Below are positions 57,209-64,000 of a stretch of 64,000 bases of DNA, piece by piece; position 1 is the first letter of the stretch, and every line of letters begins with the position of its first letter. The notes beneath the pieces were generated by a model. The model worked only from the letters and a program-made list of their open reading frames with translations, searched no databases and was not told the DNA's origin. The stretch is taken from contig JH590861.1 in the NCBI GenBank assembly GCA_000242235.1, positions 55,467-119,466 of the forward strand. Direction: 5' to 3'. Position numbers and translations under genes: made by a program. The stretch is from Stomatobaculum longum (GTDB lineage Bacteria; Bacillota; Clostridia; Lachnospirales; Lachnospiraceae).

Positions 57209-57565
57209 ATGGGAAAAGAAAGAGCAGAGAAATTCGCGGATCGCGACCTTCTCTTTGACTTTTACGCGGAGCTTCTGACCGAGCACCAGCGACACATATT
57301 TGAGGCGGTCGTCTTTCTCGACTGTTCGCTCAGCGAAGTCGCGAAGGAGGCGGGCATCAGCCGCCAGGGCGTCTCGGATCTCGTGCGCCGCACCGAAGAA
57401 CAGCTCTACGCGTATGAGGAAAAACTGCACCTCGCGGAAAAGTTCCGCGAAGAGCAGCGCATCCTCACCGCGATTCAAGCCGTTTGTGCGGGCGGCAACA
57501 GAGAGACGGCGCTCCCGGCAATTCAGAAACTCACGGACGAGCTCTTGCAGCTCACAGCGCGCTAA
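57209..57565 (+). CDS. ylxM: YlxM/UPF0122 family helix-turn-helix protein
   Basis: A 118-residue protein with a sigma-like helix-turn-helix (DCSLSEVAKEAGISRQGVSD) after the conserved LLFDFYAELLTEHQRHIFEA. YlxM is encoded before ffh in most Firmicutes and modulates the SRP GTPase cycle in streptococci. ATG 57209 matches the family start; there is no upstream ribosome site. It lies 11 bases before ffh. Confidence 0.9.
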   Translation: MGKERAEKFADRDLLFDFYAELLTEHQRHIFEAVVFLDCSLSEVAKEAGISRQGVSDLVRRTEEQLYAYEEKLHLAEKFREEQRILTAIQAVCAGGNRETALPAIQKLTDELLQLTAR

Positions 57566-57576
57566 GGAGGAAGCCT

Positions 57577-58929
57577 ATGGCATTTGAGAGTTTAACCGAA
57601 AAGTTACAGCGCGTGTTCCGCGACCTCCGCGGCAAGGGAAAGCTCAGCGAGGCGGATACGAAGGCCGCGCTCAAGGAAGTGCGCATGGCGCTTCTCGAGG
57701 CGGATGTGAACTTCAAAGTCGTCAAGCAGTTTGTGAAGAGCATCGAAGAGCGCGCGGTCGGCGCCGAGGTGCTCGAGTCCCTGACGCCGGGGCAGCAGGT
57801 CGTCAAGATCGTCAATGAAGAGCTGATTAAGCTCATGGGCTCCGAGACGACGGAAATCAAGATGGCACAGGACAGGGACATCACCGTGATTCTGATGGCG
57901 GGTCTCCAGGGTGCCGGTAAGACGACCACAGCCGCCAAGCTAGCCGGAAAGTTAAAGGCGAAGGGACACAGACCGCTGCTCGCGGCCTGCGACGTGTACC
58001 GCCCGGCGGCCATTGAACAGCTGCGCGTGAACGGTGAAAAGGTCGGCGTCCCGGTCTTCTCGATGGGAAGCGGCGTGGATCCCGTAAACATTGCCCGCGC
58101 TGCCTTCGAGAAGGCGCGGCAGGATCACAACGATATCCTGATTGTCGATACCGCGGGTCGTCTGCAGATTGACGAGCAGATGATGGAGGAGCTCGGGCGC
58201 ATCAAAGAAGCGCTTCGCGCGGACTGGACGCTGCTCACGGTCGATGCGATGACCGGTCAGGAAGCGGTCAATGTCGCGAAGACCTTCGAGGACAAGGTCG
58301 GCGTGGACGGCGTGATTGTGACCAAGCTCGACGGCGACACGCGCGGCGGCGCGGCGCTCTCGATCAAGGCGGTCACCGGCAAGCCGATTCTCTTTGTCGG
58401 TATGGGCGAGAAGCTCTCCGACCTCGAGCAGTTCTATCCGGACCGCATGGCATCCCGCATTCTCGGCATGGGCGATATTCTCTCGCTGATTGAGAAGGCA
58501 CAGGCGGAGGTCGACGAGGCCGAGGCGCGCCGCATGAGCGAAAAGCTCAAGAAGGCGGAGTTTGACTTCAACGATTTCCTGGACCAGATGAAGCAGGTCA
58601 AGAAGCTCGGCGGCATCGCGGGTATCATGGCGATGATGCCGACGGCCGGCGCGAGCATGCCGGAGATCGACGAGAGCCACATGGGCCGCGTCGAGGCGAT
58701 GATACTCTCGATGTCCAAGGAAGAGAGAGCCAACCCGTCGATTCTGAACCCGTCGCGGAAGAACCGCATTGCGCGGGGCGCGGGCGTGGACATCAACGAG
58801 GTGAACCGCATGGTCAAGCAGTTCGAGCAGATGCGGAAGATGATGAAACAGCTCCCGGGTATGATGAAGAGTAAGAACCGCGGCGGTCGCGGCGGGCTCG
58901 GCGGACTGTTCGGAAAGCTCGGTTTTTAA
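57577..58929 (+). CDS. ffh: Signal recognition particle protein Ffh
   Basis: A 450-residue SRP54 GTPase with N domain, G domain (P-loop GLQGAGKTT near 109, DTAGR, TKLDGDTRGG, FVGMGEKLSDLEQF) and a Met-rich M domain (RMVKQFEQMRKMMKQLPGMM) that binds signal sequences and SRP RNA. It ends in a Gly-rich tail. ATG 57577 follows AAGGAGGAA. An SRP RNA gene is not in the window. Membrane-protein delivery uses FtsY, encoded upstream. Confidence 0.97.
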   Translation: MAFESLTEKLQRVFRDLRGKGKLSEADTKAALKEVRMALLEADVNFKVVKQFVKSIEERAVGAEVLESLTPGQQVVKIVNEELIKLMGSETTEIKMAQDRDITVILMAGLQGAGKTTTAAKLAGKLKAKGHRPLLAACDVYRPAAIEQLRVNGEKVGVPVFSMGSGVDPVNIARAAFEKARQDHNDILIVDTAGRLQIDEQMMEELGRIKEALRADWTLLTVDAMTGQEAVNVAKTFEDKVGVDGVIVTKLDGDTRGGAALSIKAVTGKPILFVGMGEKLSDLEQFYPDRMASRILGMGDILSLIEKAQAEVDEAEARRMSEKLKKAEFDFNDFLDQMKQVKKLGGIAGIMAMMPTAGASMPEIDESHMGRVEAMILSMSKEERANPSILNPSRKNRIARGAGVDINEVNRMVKQFEQMRKMMKQLPGMMKSKNRGGRGGLGGLFGKLGF

Positions 58930-58993
58930 GTTCGGTATCACTGCAAATTTTGCATTGCAAATACAAATCAACGATTTTTAGGAGGAAACTACA

Positions 58994-59239
58994 ATGGCAG
59001 TTAAGATGAGACTTCGCAGAATGGGACAGAAGAAGGCACCGTTTTACCGCATCATCATCGCGGACGAGAGAAGCCCGCGTGACGGTCGCTTCATCGCAGA
59101 GATCGGCCTCTACGATCCGACCAAGGAGCCGAGCGTGATCAAGTTCGAAGAGGAAGAGGCGAAGAAGTGGCTGAAGAACGGCGTGCAGCCGACACCGCGC
59201 GTCGCGAAGCTCTTAAAGCTCGCAGGCATCACGGAATAA
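58994..59239 (+). CDS. rpsP: 30S ribosomal protein S16
   Basis: The 81-residue protein starts [20 protein letters not shown], the S16 signature, with the family end [10 protein letters not shown] perfect AGGAGG precedes it. It begins the ribosome-assembly run rpsP-khpA-rimM-trmD-rplS. Confidence 0.97.
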   Translation: MAVKMRLRRMGQKKAPFYRIIIADERSPRDGRFIAEIGLYDPTKEPSVIKFEEEEAKKWLKNGVQPTPRVAKLLKLAGITE

Positions 59240-59243
59240 GACG

Positions 59244-59471
59244 ATGAAAGAGTTGGTGGAAGTCATTGCAAAGGCGCTGGTTGACCGGCCGGAGGAAGTC
59301 CGTGTCACGGAGGAGGAGAGAGAGGACGCGATTGTGCTGAAACTCTCGGTCGCCGAGGCGGACATGGGGCGAGTCATCGGCAAGGGCGGCAAGATTGCGA
59401 AATCCATTCGCGCTGTCTTAAGAGCGGCTTCCGCTCGCCGGTCAAAGCACATCCTGTTGGACATTGACTGA
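59244..59471 (+). CDS. khpA: KH-domain RNA-binding protein KhpA
   Basis: A 75-residue single KH domain with the GxxG loop IGKGGKIAKSIR. KhpA binds RNA with KhpB and affects cell division and small-RNA regulation in Firmicutes. It lies 4 bases after rpsP and before rimM, its usual place. Confidence 0.95.
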   Translation: MKELVEVIAKALVDRPEEVRVTEEEREDAIVLKLSVAEADMGRVIGKGGKIAKSIRAVLRAASARRSKHILLDID

Positions 59472-59493
59472 AACAAAGAAGTGAGGAACGCGC

Positions 59494-60051
59494 GTGACAG
59501 ACAAGTTTAGAATCGGTGTCATCAGTTCTGTGCACGGCATACGCGGTGAGGCGAAGGTCTTTGTGACCTCCGACGAGCCCGAACGCTTTCGCAGGCTGAA
59601 ACAAGTGCATGCGCAAAGCCCGGAGAGCGCACTGCACCTGAAAGGTGCAACGCGCACCGGGGAAAAAACGGACCGGGACGGAGTTCTCTTGGAACTCAGC
59701 TCGGTCCATTTTTTTAAGCGCATGGCTATCTGTAAATTTAAGGGAATTGATACGCCGGAGGAAATCCGGAAATATATCGGCATGGAGCTCTGGGTGCCGC
59801 GGGAAGAGGGCATACGGCTCCGGAAGGGCGAGTTCTATGTCGCGGATCTGATCGGACTCCCGGTGATTACCGATGCGGGCGAGACACTCGGCACGGTCAA
59901 AGCGATATGGCCGACCGGCGCCAACGAAGTTGTGACGGTGCAGCGGAAAAACGGAGAGGAGTTACTGCTCCCCTATATCAAGGACTGTATTCTCGAGGTG
60001 AATCCGGAAGAGGGCTTTCTGAAGGTGCATCTCATGGAGGGGCTGCTCTGA
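59494..60051 (+). CDS. rimM: 16S rRNA processing protein RimM
   Basis: A 185-residue two-domain protein (RimM N-terminal barrel FRIGVISSVHGIRGEAKVFV; C-terminal PRC-like domain EFYVADLIGLPVITDAGETL). It helps mature the 30S head with S19. The start is GTG 59494 behind AAGTGAGGA. Its stop overlaps the trmD start by one base. Confidence 0.94.
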   Translation: MTDKFRIGVISSVHGIRGEAKVFVTSDEPERFRRLKQVHAQSPESALHLKGATRTGEKTDRDGVLLELSSVHFFKRMAICKFKGIDTPEEIRKYIGMELWVPREEGIRLRKGEFYVADLIGLPVITDAGETLGTVKAIWPTGANEVVTVQRKNGEELLLPYIKDCILEVNPEEGFLKVHLMEGLL

Positions 60052-60797
60052 TGCGCTTTACCGTACTGACACTGTTTCCGGACATGATACGGCAGGGACT
60101 CTCGACCAGCATACTCGGCAGGGCGGAGGAGCGGGGCTTCATCTCGTTTGACATCCGGAATATCCGCGACTATACGACCGAGCGGCACGGCCACGTGGAC
60201 GATGCACCTTACGGCGGCGGCGCGGGGATGCTCATGCAGGCAGACCCGATTCTCCGCTGTTACCGCAGCGCGACGGCGGACTTGCCGAAGGCACCGCGGG
60301 TCATCTATGTGACGCCGCAGGGCAGACAGTTCACGCAGGCGGACGCCAAGATGTTCGCGGCAGAGGAAACTCTTCTGATTCTCTGCGGGCACTACGAGGG
60401 GGTCGATGAGCGCGCCCTCGAGCTTCTCGGCGCCGAGCCCTATTCGATCGGCGATTATGTGCTGACCGGCGGGGAACTACCGGCCATGGTCATGGTCGAT
60501 GCCATCAGCCGTATGGTGCCGGGCGTGCTCTCAAATCAAGAGAGCGGCGAGATTGAGTCCTTTGAGGGCAATCTCCTCGAATACCCGCAGTACACACGCC
60601 CGGAGGTCTATGAGGGGCTCTGTGTGCCGCCGGTTCTCCTCTCGGGTGACCACAAAAAGGTCGCGCAGTGGAGGCGGGAGCAGGCCCTGCTTCGAACCAG
60701 GGAGCGCCGCCCGGATCTGTTTGCCAAGGTGGAGCTTAACAAGGCGGACCGTAAATTTTTGCAGGCACAGGCAGAGCGGAGTGCGGATGAATCCTGA
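60051..60797 (+). CDS. trmD: tRNA (guanine-N1)-methyltransferase
   Basis: A 248-residue SPOUT methyltransferase that methylates G37 of tRNAs and prevents +1 frameshifting. Features include FTVLTLFPDMIRQGLSTSIL, DDAPYGGGAGMLMQADPI and the knot region LILCGHYEGVDERALE, IGDYVLTGGELPAMVM. ATG 60051 overlaps the rimM stop. Confidence 0.96.
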   Translation: MRFTVLTLFPDMIRQGLSTSILGRAEERGFISFDIRNIRDYTTERHGHVDDAPYGGGAGMLMQADPILRCYRSATADLPKAPRVIYVTPQGRQFTQADAKMFAAEETLLILCGHYEGVDERALELLGAEPYSIGDYVLTGGELPAMVMVDAISRMVPGVLSNQESGEIESFEGNLLEYPQYTRPEVYEGLCVPPVLLSGDHKKVAQWRREQALLRTRERRPDLFAKVELNKADRKFLQAQAERSADES

Positions 60798-60805
60798 AAA
60801 ATCGC

Positions 60806-60834
60806 TTGTGAAATCGGGCGGTTTATGCTAAACT
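60806..60834 (+). promoter_or_regulatory. rplS promoter
   Basis: TTGTGA (60806-60811) and TAAACT (60829-60834) are 17 bases apart, ~80 bases before rplS. Confidence 0.65.
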
Positions 60835-60916
60835 GGTAAAGCTGTTTATGAAGAGATGTTCCGCTGCGGCATACGATTGCGCGCAAGAACGTCGAATGTT
60901 GCAGGAGGAAAAGAAA

Positions 60917-61264
60917 ATGAGACAGAATCCGATTTTAGAGAAGATTGAAGCAGAGCAGATTCGCGTGCCGGGTCAGTTCGAGGTTGGCGACACCGTCCGT
61001 GTCCACAACAAGATCAAAGAGGGTAACCGCGAGAGAGTCCAGATGTTCGAGGGTGTCGTCATGAAGATTCAGAACGGCGGACTCAGAAAGACCTTCACGG
61101 TCCGCAAGATTTCGAACGGCATCGGCGTTGAGAAGACTTGGCCGTTCAGCTCGCCGTTCGTTGATCAGGTGGATGTGATCCGCCGCGGTAAGGTCAGAAG
61201 AGCAAAGCTCAACTACCTGAGAAAGCTCTCCGGCAAGGCTGCAAAGGTCAAAGAGGTCATCTAA
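60917..61264 (+). CDS. rplS: 50S ribosomal protein L19
   Basis: The 115-residue protein has the L19 pattern [32 protein letters not shown] and [10 protein letters not shown], and ends in [19 protein letters not shown]-like sequence ([20 protein letters not shown]). ATG 60917 follows GCAGGAGGAAAAG; an earlier ATG (60848) adds residues foreign to the family. Confidence 0.97.
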   Translation: MRQNPILEKIEAEQIRVPGQFEVGDTVRVHNKIKEGNRERVQMFEGVVMKIQNGGLRKTFTVRKISNGIGVEKTWPFSSPFVDQVDVIRRGKVRRAKLNYLRKLSGKAAKVKEVI

Positions 61265-61289
61265 AATTCATATAGAACACCAAGGGGGG

Positions 61290-61331
61290 GAACTGTCATC
61301 TTTCACGGGAAAATGATGGTTCTTCCTTTTT
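61290..61331 (+). terminator. Probable terminator of rplS
   Basis: A bulged hairpin (GAAC..CATC / GATGGTTC, with outer AAGG/CCTT pairing) is followed by TTTTTG. Confidence 0.55.
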
Positions 61332-61388
61332 GTTGCGAAAAAACGGCGTCGGCTTCATGGAATCGTAAGTATAGCGGTATGTTTCTCA

Positions 61389-61397
61389 TGGTATACT
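61389..61397 (+). promoter_or_regulatory. Extended -10 promoter of the lepB operon
   Basis: TG-G-TATACT is an extended -10 element without a clear -35. It lies 80 bases before lepB. A short AACAGG/CCTGTT hairpin with a T-run (61438-61459) lies in the leader. Confidence 0.5.
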
Positions 61398-61478
61398 AAA
61401 GTATGCAATACACGAAATGAACGGATCATTGAAAAGAACAACAGGCACAGCCCTGTTTTTGAATAGAACGGAGATCTC

Positions 61479-62030
61479 ATGCGTCCTTCGTACGAAGTGG
61501 AAGATAGCTTATTGCGGCGTATATGCCGCCTCCTGGTGGAGATTGTCACCGTCATAGCCTTTGCGTGGTTTATTGTCTATTCCTTCGGGACTCAGGTCGT
61601 GAACAACGGCCAGAGCATGCGCCCGACTTTGGAGGACGGCGACCGCCTGCTCTTAGATCGCTTCGGGTTCAAGCTGTTCGGGCCGAGGCGCTTTGACATT
61701 GTCCTCTTCAAGAGCGACAGCGGACAGACCAACATTAAGCGCATTGTCGCGCTGCCGGGCGAGAGTGTTGTGATCCGGGACGGCAAGATCTATGTGAACG
61801 GAAGGCATTTGGAGACCCCGGCTTACCTGCAGTTTGGAGAGGTCTCGAGTCCCGGAAGGGTCGGCGAGAGCATTTCGCTCGGGAGAGATGAGTACTTTGT
61901 GATGAGTGACAATCTGGAGTCGGGCGAGGATTCCCGCTCCGAGAGCATAGGCAATGTCACGCGGAAAATGATACGCGGCAGAATATGGTTCCGAATGCAG
62001 CCCTTGCGAAGTTTGGGGCACATTCGCTGA
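61479..62030 (+). CDS. lepB: Signal peptidase I
   Basis: A 183-residue membrane peptidase with one N-terminal helix (LLVEIVTVIAFAWFIVYSFG), the catalytic Ser in NGQSMRPTLEDGD (about residue 45) and Lys in NIKRIVALPGESV (about 87), then SDNLESGEDSRSESIG as box E. It removes signal peptides at the outer membrane face. Length fits Gram-positive enzymes. Its end is separated from rbgA by 14 bases. Confidence 0.95.
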   Translation: MRPSYEVEDSLLRRICRLLVEIVTVIAFAWFIVYSFGTQVVNNGQSMRPTLEDGDRLLLDRFGFKLFGPRRFDIVLFKSDSGQTNIKRIVALPGESVVIRDGKIYVNGRHLETPAYLQFGEVSSPGRVGESISLGRDEYFVMSDNLESGEDSRSESIGNVTRKMIRGRIWFRMQPLRSLGHIR

Positions 62031-62044
62031 GAAGAGGAAACGAG

Positions 62045-62926
62045 ATGAATATACAGTGGTACCCGGGGCACATGACCAAGGCGCGCCGCGAGATGGAAAG
62101 CGATGTGCGCATTGTCGACATGGTGATTGAACTTCTGGACGCGAGAGCGCCGTATTCCAGCGGTAATCCGGAGATCCGGCGGCTCGGACAGGGCAAGGAG
62201 CGCGTGATTGTGCTGAACAAGGCGGATCTCGCCGATGCCGCGACGACGGCGGCCTGGCAGCGCGCCTTTCAGGCGGAAGGCGCGCATTGCGTCGCGATGG
62301 ATGCGCGCGGCAGCGGCAACCGGAAGCTTTTGATGCGCACCATAGACGCGGCGGCGGAGGCAAAGCGGGAGCGGGACCGGAAACGCGGCATTTTGAACCG
62401 CCCGGTCCGGGCGATGGTCGCCGGTATCCCGAATGTGGGCAAGTCAACGCTCATCAATATGCTGTCCGGCAGAAGTTCCGCAAAGACCGGCAATAAGCCC
62501 GGCGTGACGCGCGGCAACCAGTGGATTCGCTTTCATCAGTCGGTGGAGCTCCTCGACACGCCGGGCATACTCTGGCCGAAGTTTGAGGACCCGGCCATCG
62601 GCGAGAAGATAGCCTTCCTCGGCTCGATCAACGAGATGATTGTGGATAAGACAGAGCTCGCCGTGACGCTGCTCGGCTTCCTTCAGGCAAACGGCAAACT
62701 CGCGGGCGCAGCGGAGCGCTATGCGCTCACCGGCACAGAGAGCCCGGCGGAGATACTCTGCCGGATCGCGGAACGCCGCGGCTGTTTAGGGGCCGGCGGC
62801 GCGGCGGATACGGAAAAGGCGGCGGCAATCGTAATCAACGAATTCCGGAGCGGGGCGCTCGGGCGCATTTCTCTCGAGGCACCGGCAGAGGAGAAGACAG
62901 ATGGCACTCAGAACGCTGAAAGGTGA
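62045..62926 (+). CDS. rbgA: Ribosome biogenesis GTPase RbgA (YlqF)
   Basis: A 293-residue GTPase with circularly permuted motifs: G4 NKADL near 58 comes before the P-loop GIPNVGKST near 127 and G3 DTPG near 172. The N-terminus IQWYPGHMTKARREM is the family mark. It acts in late 50S assembly. The start is ATG 62045; the end overlaps rnhB by 26 bases. Confidence 0.96.
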   Translation: MNIQWYPGHMTKARREMESDVRIVDMVIELLDARAPYSSGNPEIRRLGQGKERVIVLNKADLADAATTAAWQRAFQAEGAHCVAMDARGSGNRKLLMRTIDAAAEAKRERDRKRGILNRPVRAMVAGIPNVGKSTLINMLSGRSSAKTGNKPGVTRGNQWIRFHQSVELLDTPGILWPKFEDPAIGEKIAFLGSINEMIVDKTELAVTLLGFLQANGKLAGAAERYALTGTESPAEILCRIAERRGCLGAGGAADTEKAAAIVINEFRSGALGRISLEAPAEEKTDGTQNAER

Positions 62927-63569
62927 GAAACTCGAGGCAGAGAAGGCGCGGCTTGCCGCACTCCGGAGATACGAGGAGGAATATCTTGCCAAAGGCTATG
63001 CGGCAATCTGCGGCATCGACGAGGCCGGAAGAGGACCGCTCGCGGGGCCGGTCGTCGCGGCAGCCGTGATTTTGCCGCCCGGCGCGGAAATTTTATTCCT
63101 GAATGACTCGAAGAAACTTTCGGAGGCGCGGCGCGAGGCACTCTTTGATGAGATTTGCGCGAAAGCCGTGAGCTACGGCATCGGGAGCGTCTCCCCGGCG
63201 CGGATTGATGAAATCAACATATTGCAGGCGACCTACGAGGCAATGCGGGAGGCCATAGGCAAATTGTCGCCGCCGCCGGATTTTTGTCTGAACGACGCCG
63301 TGACCATTCCCGGCGTCGCGATTCCGCAGCTGCCCATTGTGAAAGGTGATGCAAAGAGTCTCAGCATTGCGGCGGCCTCGGTGCTTGCCAAGGTCACAAG
63401 GGACCGCTTCCTAATCAGTCTGGATGCCCTTTATCCGGCCTACGGTTTTGCGAAGAACAAGGGCTACGGAACCGCGGCGCACATCGAAGCGCTGCGCGTA
63501 CACGGCGCGACGCCGGTGCACCGGAAGACCTTTCTCACGCACTTTGAACTCGGTGGCGAGGAGGCATGA
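62901..63569 (+). CDS. rnhB: Ribonuclease HII
   Basis: A 222-residue nuclease that removes ribonucleotides from DNA. The catalytic DEAGRGPLAGPVVAAAV is near 41-57, and SIAAASVLAKVTRDR follows. The long helical N-terminal extension of ~35 residues is common in Clostridia. ATG 62901 lies within the end of rbgA, showing coupling. Confidence 0.95.
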   Translation: MALRTLKGEKLEAEKARLAALRRYEEEYLAKGYAAICGIDEAGRGPLAGPVVAAAVILPPGAEILFLNDSKKLSEARREALFDEICAKAVSYGIGSVSPARIDEINILQATYEAMREAIGKLSPPPDFCLNDAVTIPGVAIPQLPIVKGDAKSLSIAAASVLAKVTRDRFLISLDALYPAYGFAKNKGYGTAAHIEALRVHGATPVHRKTFLTHFELGGEEA

Positions 63570-63931
63570 GGCGGCAAAGTACGCGCGACATCGGCGCGCG
63601 GTATGAGGAGAAGGCGGCGGCATACCTCAGTGCCGCGGGCATCGAAATTCTCGCCCGGAACTTTTACTGCCGGGGCGGTGAGATTGATCTGATCGGCAGC
63701 GACGGCAGGTATCTCATTTTCTTTGAGGTCAAGTACCGCAGCAGTAAAAAAGACGGGCTCCCGTTTTCCGCCATCGGCAGCGTGAAGCGGCGGCGGCTTT
63801 TTCTCGCGGCGCGGCAGTATCTCTATCGGCAGCACTTACCCGAGAACACGCCGGTGCGCTTTGACGCCGTCGGAATACTCGGCGAGGAGCTGATCTGGCT
63901 TCGGGATGCATTTCGGGAGACAAGACTGTAG
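63566..63931 (+). CDS. YraN/UPF0102 family nuclease-like protein
   Basis: A 121-residue protein with the restriction-endonuclease-like fold motif GGEIDLIGSDGRYLIFFEVK (Glu-Asp-Glu-x-Lys), after RRQSTRDIGARYEEKAAAYL. The family is often next to rnhB and is linked to DNA uptake or repair, though no activity is firmly assigned. Its ATG overlaps the rnhB stop by four bases. Confidence 0.93.
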   Translation: MRRQSTRDIGARYEEKAAAYLSAAGIEILARNFYCRGGEIDLIGSDGRYLIFFEVKYRSSKKDGLPFSAIGSVKRRRLFLAARQYLYRQHLPENTPVRFDAVGILGEELIWLRDAFRETRL

Positions 63932-63993
63932 TTCACAGTGGACGCCCGGCGCGCATGGGTGTACATTGGAGGCAAAGGAAAGGAGTGTATCGC

Positions 63994-64000
63994 ATGGCAG
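63994..64000 (+). CDS. Start of the next gene, cut by the window end
   Basis: ATGGCAG follows AAAGGAG by a normal distance at the right edge. Only two codons and one base are visible, so the product cannot be named. Confidence 0.4.

Overview
The window is a GC-rich (roughly 55 %) chromosomal segment of a Gram-positive anaerobe, most likely a Lachnospiraceae member of the Clostridia. The evidence is a one-piece pyruvate:ferredoxin oxidoreductase, an ackA-pta acetate pathway, a PFL/ACT pair, a VanW-type wall protein, a CarD regulator and the conserved block rpmF-plsX-acp-rnc-smc-ftsY ... ylxM-ffh-rpsP-khpA-rimM-trmD-rplS-lepB-rbgA-rnhB-yraN. Genus and species cannot be fixed from the sequence alone.

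Layout. 1-8376: a 5'-truncated DUF898 membrane protein, a VanW/G5-like wall protein, nifJ with a strong promoter, and a broken L,D-transpeptidase joined to the tail of a YolD-like gene. 8576-22271: a complete type I BREX phage-defence operon (excisionase-like HTH, brxA, brxB, brxC, pglX, pglZ, brxL). The specificity region of pglX is a sharply AT-rich mosaic block, and a 29-bp direct repeat plus an orphan winged-helix tail lie between pglX and pglZ. 22272-22785: no protein gene, but a promoter, several hairpins and a terminator that look like a small-RNA gene. 22786-27255: an EamA half-transporter, a PadR regulator with two palindromic operators, a flavodoxin/SCP2/membrane fusion, an EFR1 flavodoxin-ferredoxin, a hicAB pair whose hicA is frameshifted, and tRNA-Leu(CAA).

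27366-35780: a lipoprotein, then a run of closely spaced or overlapping genes: zinc-finger protein, polA, coaE, walJ-like hydrolase, ACT and PFL proteins, a lipoprotein with a spermidine-synthase-like domain, and tenA. 36003-43431: an acquired-looking, more AT-rich block flanked by gene fragments. It holds a TetR regulator, two ABC exporter-type half transporters, and an ECF module (double ATPase, EcfT-like protein, MptD-family S component). A CGAAT-N4-ATTCG palindrome occurs at both tetR and the transporter operon. 43445-64000: core genes, namely carD and tmcAL on the minus strand, then ackA-pta, lipid and RNA processing, chromosome segregation, SRP targeting, ribosome assembly and RNase HII. 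The next gene starts at the last bases.

BREX is a known system. The less ordinary observations are the pglX mosaic with its downstream repeat, the candidate small RNA at 22474-22690, the possibly leaderless ylxM promoter built into a terminator, the hicA frameshift and the ldt-yolD chimera.
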